From contig JAGTRP010000017.1 in the NCBI GenBank assembly GCA_018261935.1, forward strand, positions 1 through 64,000: a stretch of 64,000 bases of DNA, read 5' to 3'. This document shows, piece by piece, positions 63,372 to 64,000 of the stretch. The DNA is from Rhodocyclaceae bacterium. Its GTDB lineage: Bacteria; Pseudomonadota; Gammaproteobacteria; Burkholderiales; Rhodocyclaceae. The notes beneath the pieces were generated by a model that saw only the letters and a program-made list of their open reading frames with translations, did no database searches and was not told the DNA's origin. The position numbers were made by a program, and so were the translations under genes. Numbering within the stretch: the stretch's first letter is position 1; the number at the start of each line of letters is the position of its first letter.

Positions 63372-64000
63372 ATGACTGCCATTGCTTCCGCCCCCCAAGT
63401 CCCCGCCGCGCCTGCAGCCGGGCGTCCGTTCAGCGAGTTGCCGCTGCCGCCCCGCATGCAGGCGACCCTGGAACAGCTCGAATATCTGACCATGACCCCC
63501 ATCCAGGCCGCCAGCCTGCCGATCGCCCTCGCCGGGCACGACCTGATCGCCCAAGCCAAGACGGGCAGCGGCAAGACGGCGGCCTTCGGCCTGGCCCTGC
63601 TCGGCAAGCTGAATCCCCGCCGCTTCGCGGTGCAGGCCCTGGTGCTGTGCCCGACCCGGGAGCTGGCCGACCAGGTGACCCAGGAGATCCGCCGCCTGGC
63701 GCGGTTCGAGGACAACATCAAGATTCTCGCCCTCTGCGGCGGCACCACCATGCGCCCGCAGATGGCCAGCCTGGAACACGGCGCCCACGTCGTGGTGGGC
63801 ACCCCCGGCCGCATCATGGATCACCTGGAACGGGGCAGCCTGAAGCTCGATGAGCTCAACACCCTGGTGCTGGACGAAGCCGACCGCATGCTGGACATGG
63901 GTTTTTACGACGCCATCGCCGCCGTCGCCAGGCAATGCCCCAGGCAACGCCAGACCTTGCTGTTCTCCGCCACCTTCCCGGAAGGCATCGCCCGGCTGGC
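63372..64000 (+). CDS. dbpA: DEAD-box RNA helicase DbpA (cut by window end)
   Basis: The first 209 residues of a DEAD-box helicase, continuing beyond the window. It has the Q motif MTPIQAASLP, motif I AKTGSGKT, Ib VVGTPGR, motif II DEAD (LVLDEADRMLDMGF) and motif III SAT. The N-terminal FSELPLPPRMQATLEQLEY and overall pattern fit DbpA, which unwinds 23S rRNA helix 92, but its diagnostic C-terminal RNA-binding domain is not visible. The start is the ATG at 63372. Confidence 0.82.
   Translation, partial: MTAIASAPQVPAAPAAGRPFSELPLPPRMQATLEQLEYLTMTPIQAASLPIALAGHDLIAQAKTGSGKTAAFGLALLGKLNPRRFAVQALVLCPTRELADQVTQEIRRLARFEDNIKILALCGGTTMRPQMASLEHGAHVVVGTPGRIMDHLERGSLKLDELNTLVLDEADRMLDMGFYDAIAAVARQCPRQRQTLLFSATFPEGIARL

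Overview
The window is visibly GC-rich, densely coded DNA from a betaproteobacterial chromosome. Gene content and order point to the Rhodocyclales/Azoarcus-Dechloromonas neighbourhood: lolB-ispE-tRNA-Gln-prs-rplY-pth-ychF, birA-coaX, glnA/DUF4124/ntrBC, TrpB2, an exported diheme cytochrome with a ferric-reductase-like protein, and an IntI1-like integron integrase. This placement is inferred from gene content and remembered families; no marker-gene comparison was possible. There is no rRNA operon, prophage, insertion sequence or CRISPR array. One tRNA gene is present.

Layout. 1-1760: an integron integrase gene with a LexA-box promoter and an attI-like site at the left edge, where any cassette array would lie outside the window, then about 520 bp without a gene. 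1761-6198: ammonium channel (with its own sigma54/NtrC-type promoter), lytic transglycosylase MltA, an AAA+ ATPase and a Nudix-ThiE fusion. 6195-14140 (minus strand): a tightly packed run ftsY-ftsE-ftsX-FAD oxidoreductase-trpB2-SPOR protein-coaE-zapD-yacG, rich in cell-division and envelope functions. 14237-18222 (plus): M16 peptidase pair, rsmD, coaD, ferredoxin. 18307-21198 (minus): dynamin-like GTPase and mutM. 21286-28005 (plus): TPR protein, lolB, ispE, tRNA-Gln, prs, rplY, pth, ychF.

28015-34634 (minus): birA-coaX followed by a compact five-gene membrane cassette: DUF350, SPFH/SHOCT, a twin-zinc-ribbon DUF4178 membrane protein, a 49-residue micropeptide and a membrane-anchored spermidine-synthase-like enzyme. 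This is the best candidate for an incompletely described system. 34678-46249: nitrogen regulation (ntrC, ntrB, DUF4124, glnA, all minus), interrupted by two plus-strand insertions: an RND efflux pair and a CBS-PAS-GGDEF-EAL protein. glnA has a near-consensus sigma54 promoter and two NtrC-like sites. 46440-54617: cation efflux, rhodanese, nadA, an EEP nuclease/clsB pair, gluQ, an Aer-like chemoreceptor and a nitroreductase.

54691-59499: a redox module in which a PepSY protein and an OmpR-type two-component system diverge from two c-type cytochromes and a ferric-reductase-like flavoprotein. The shared intergenic region carries two back-to-back 11-bp-period direct repeats that look like the response regulator's operators. 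59500-64000: a free-standing exported Cache protein, a DUF5710 protein, rlmF, and the divergent DEAD-box genes rhlE and dbpA (the latter cut by the window end).
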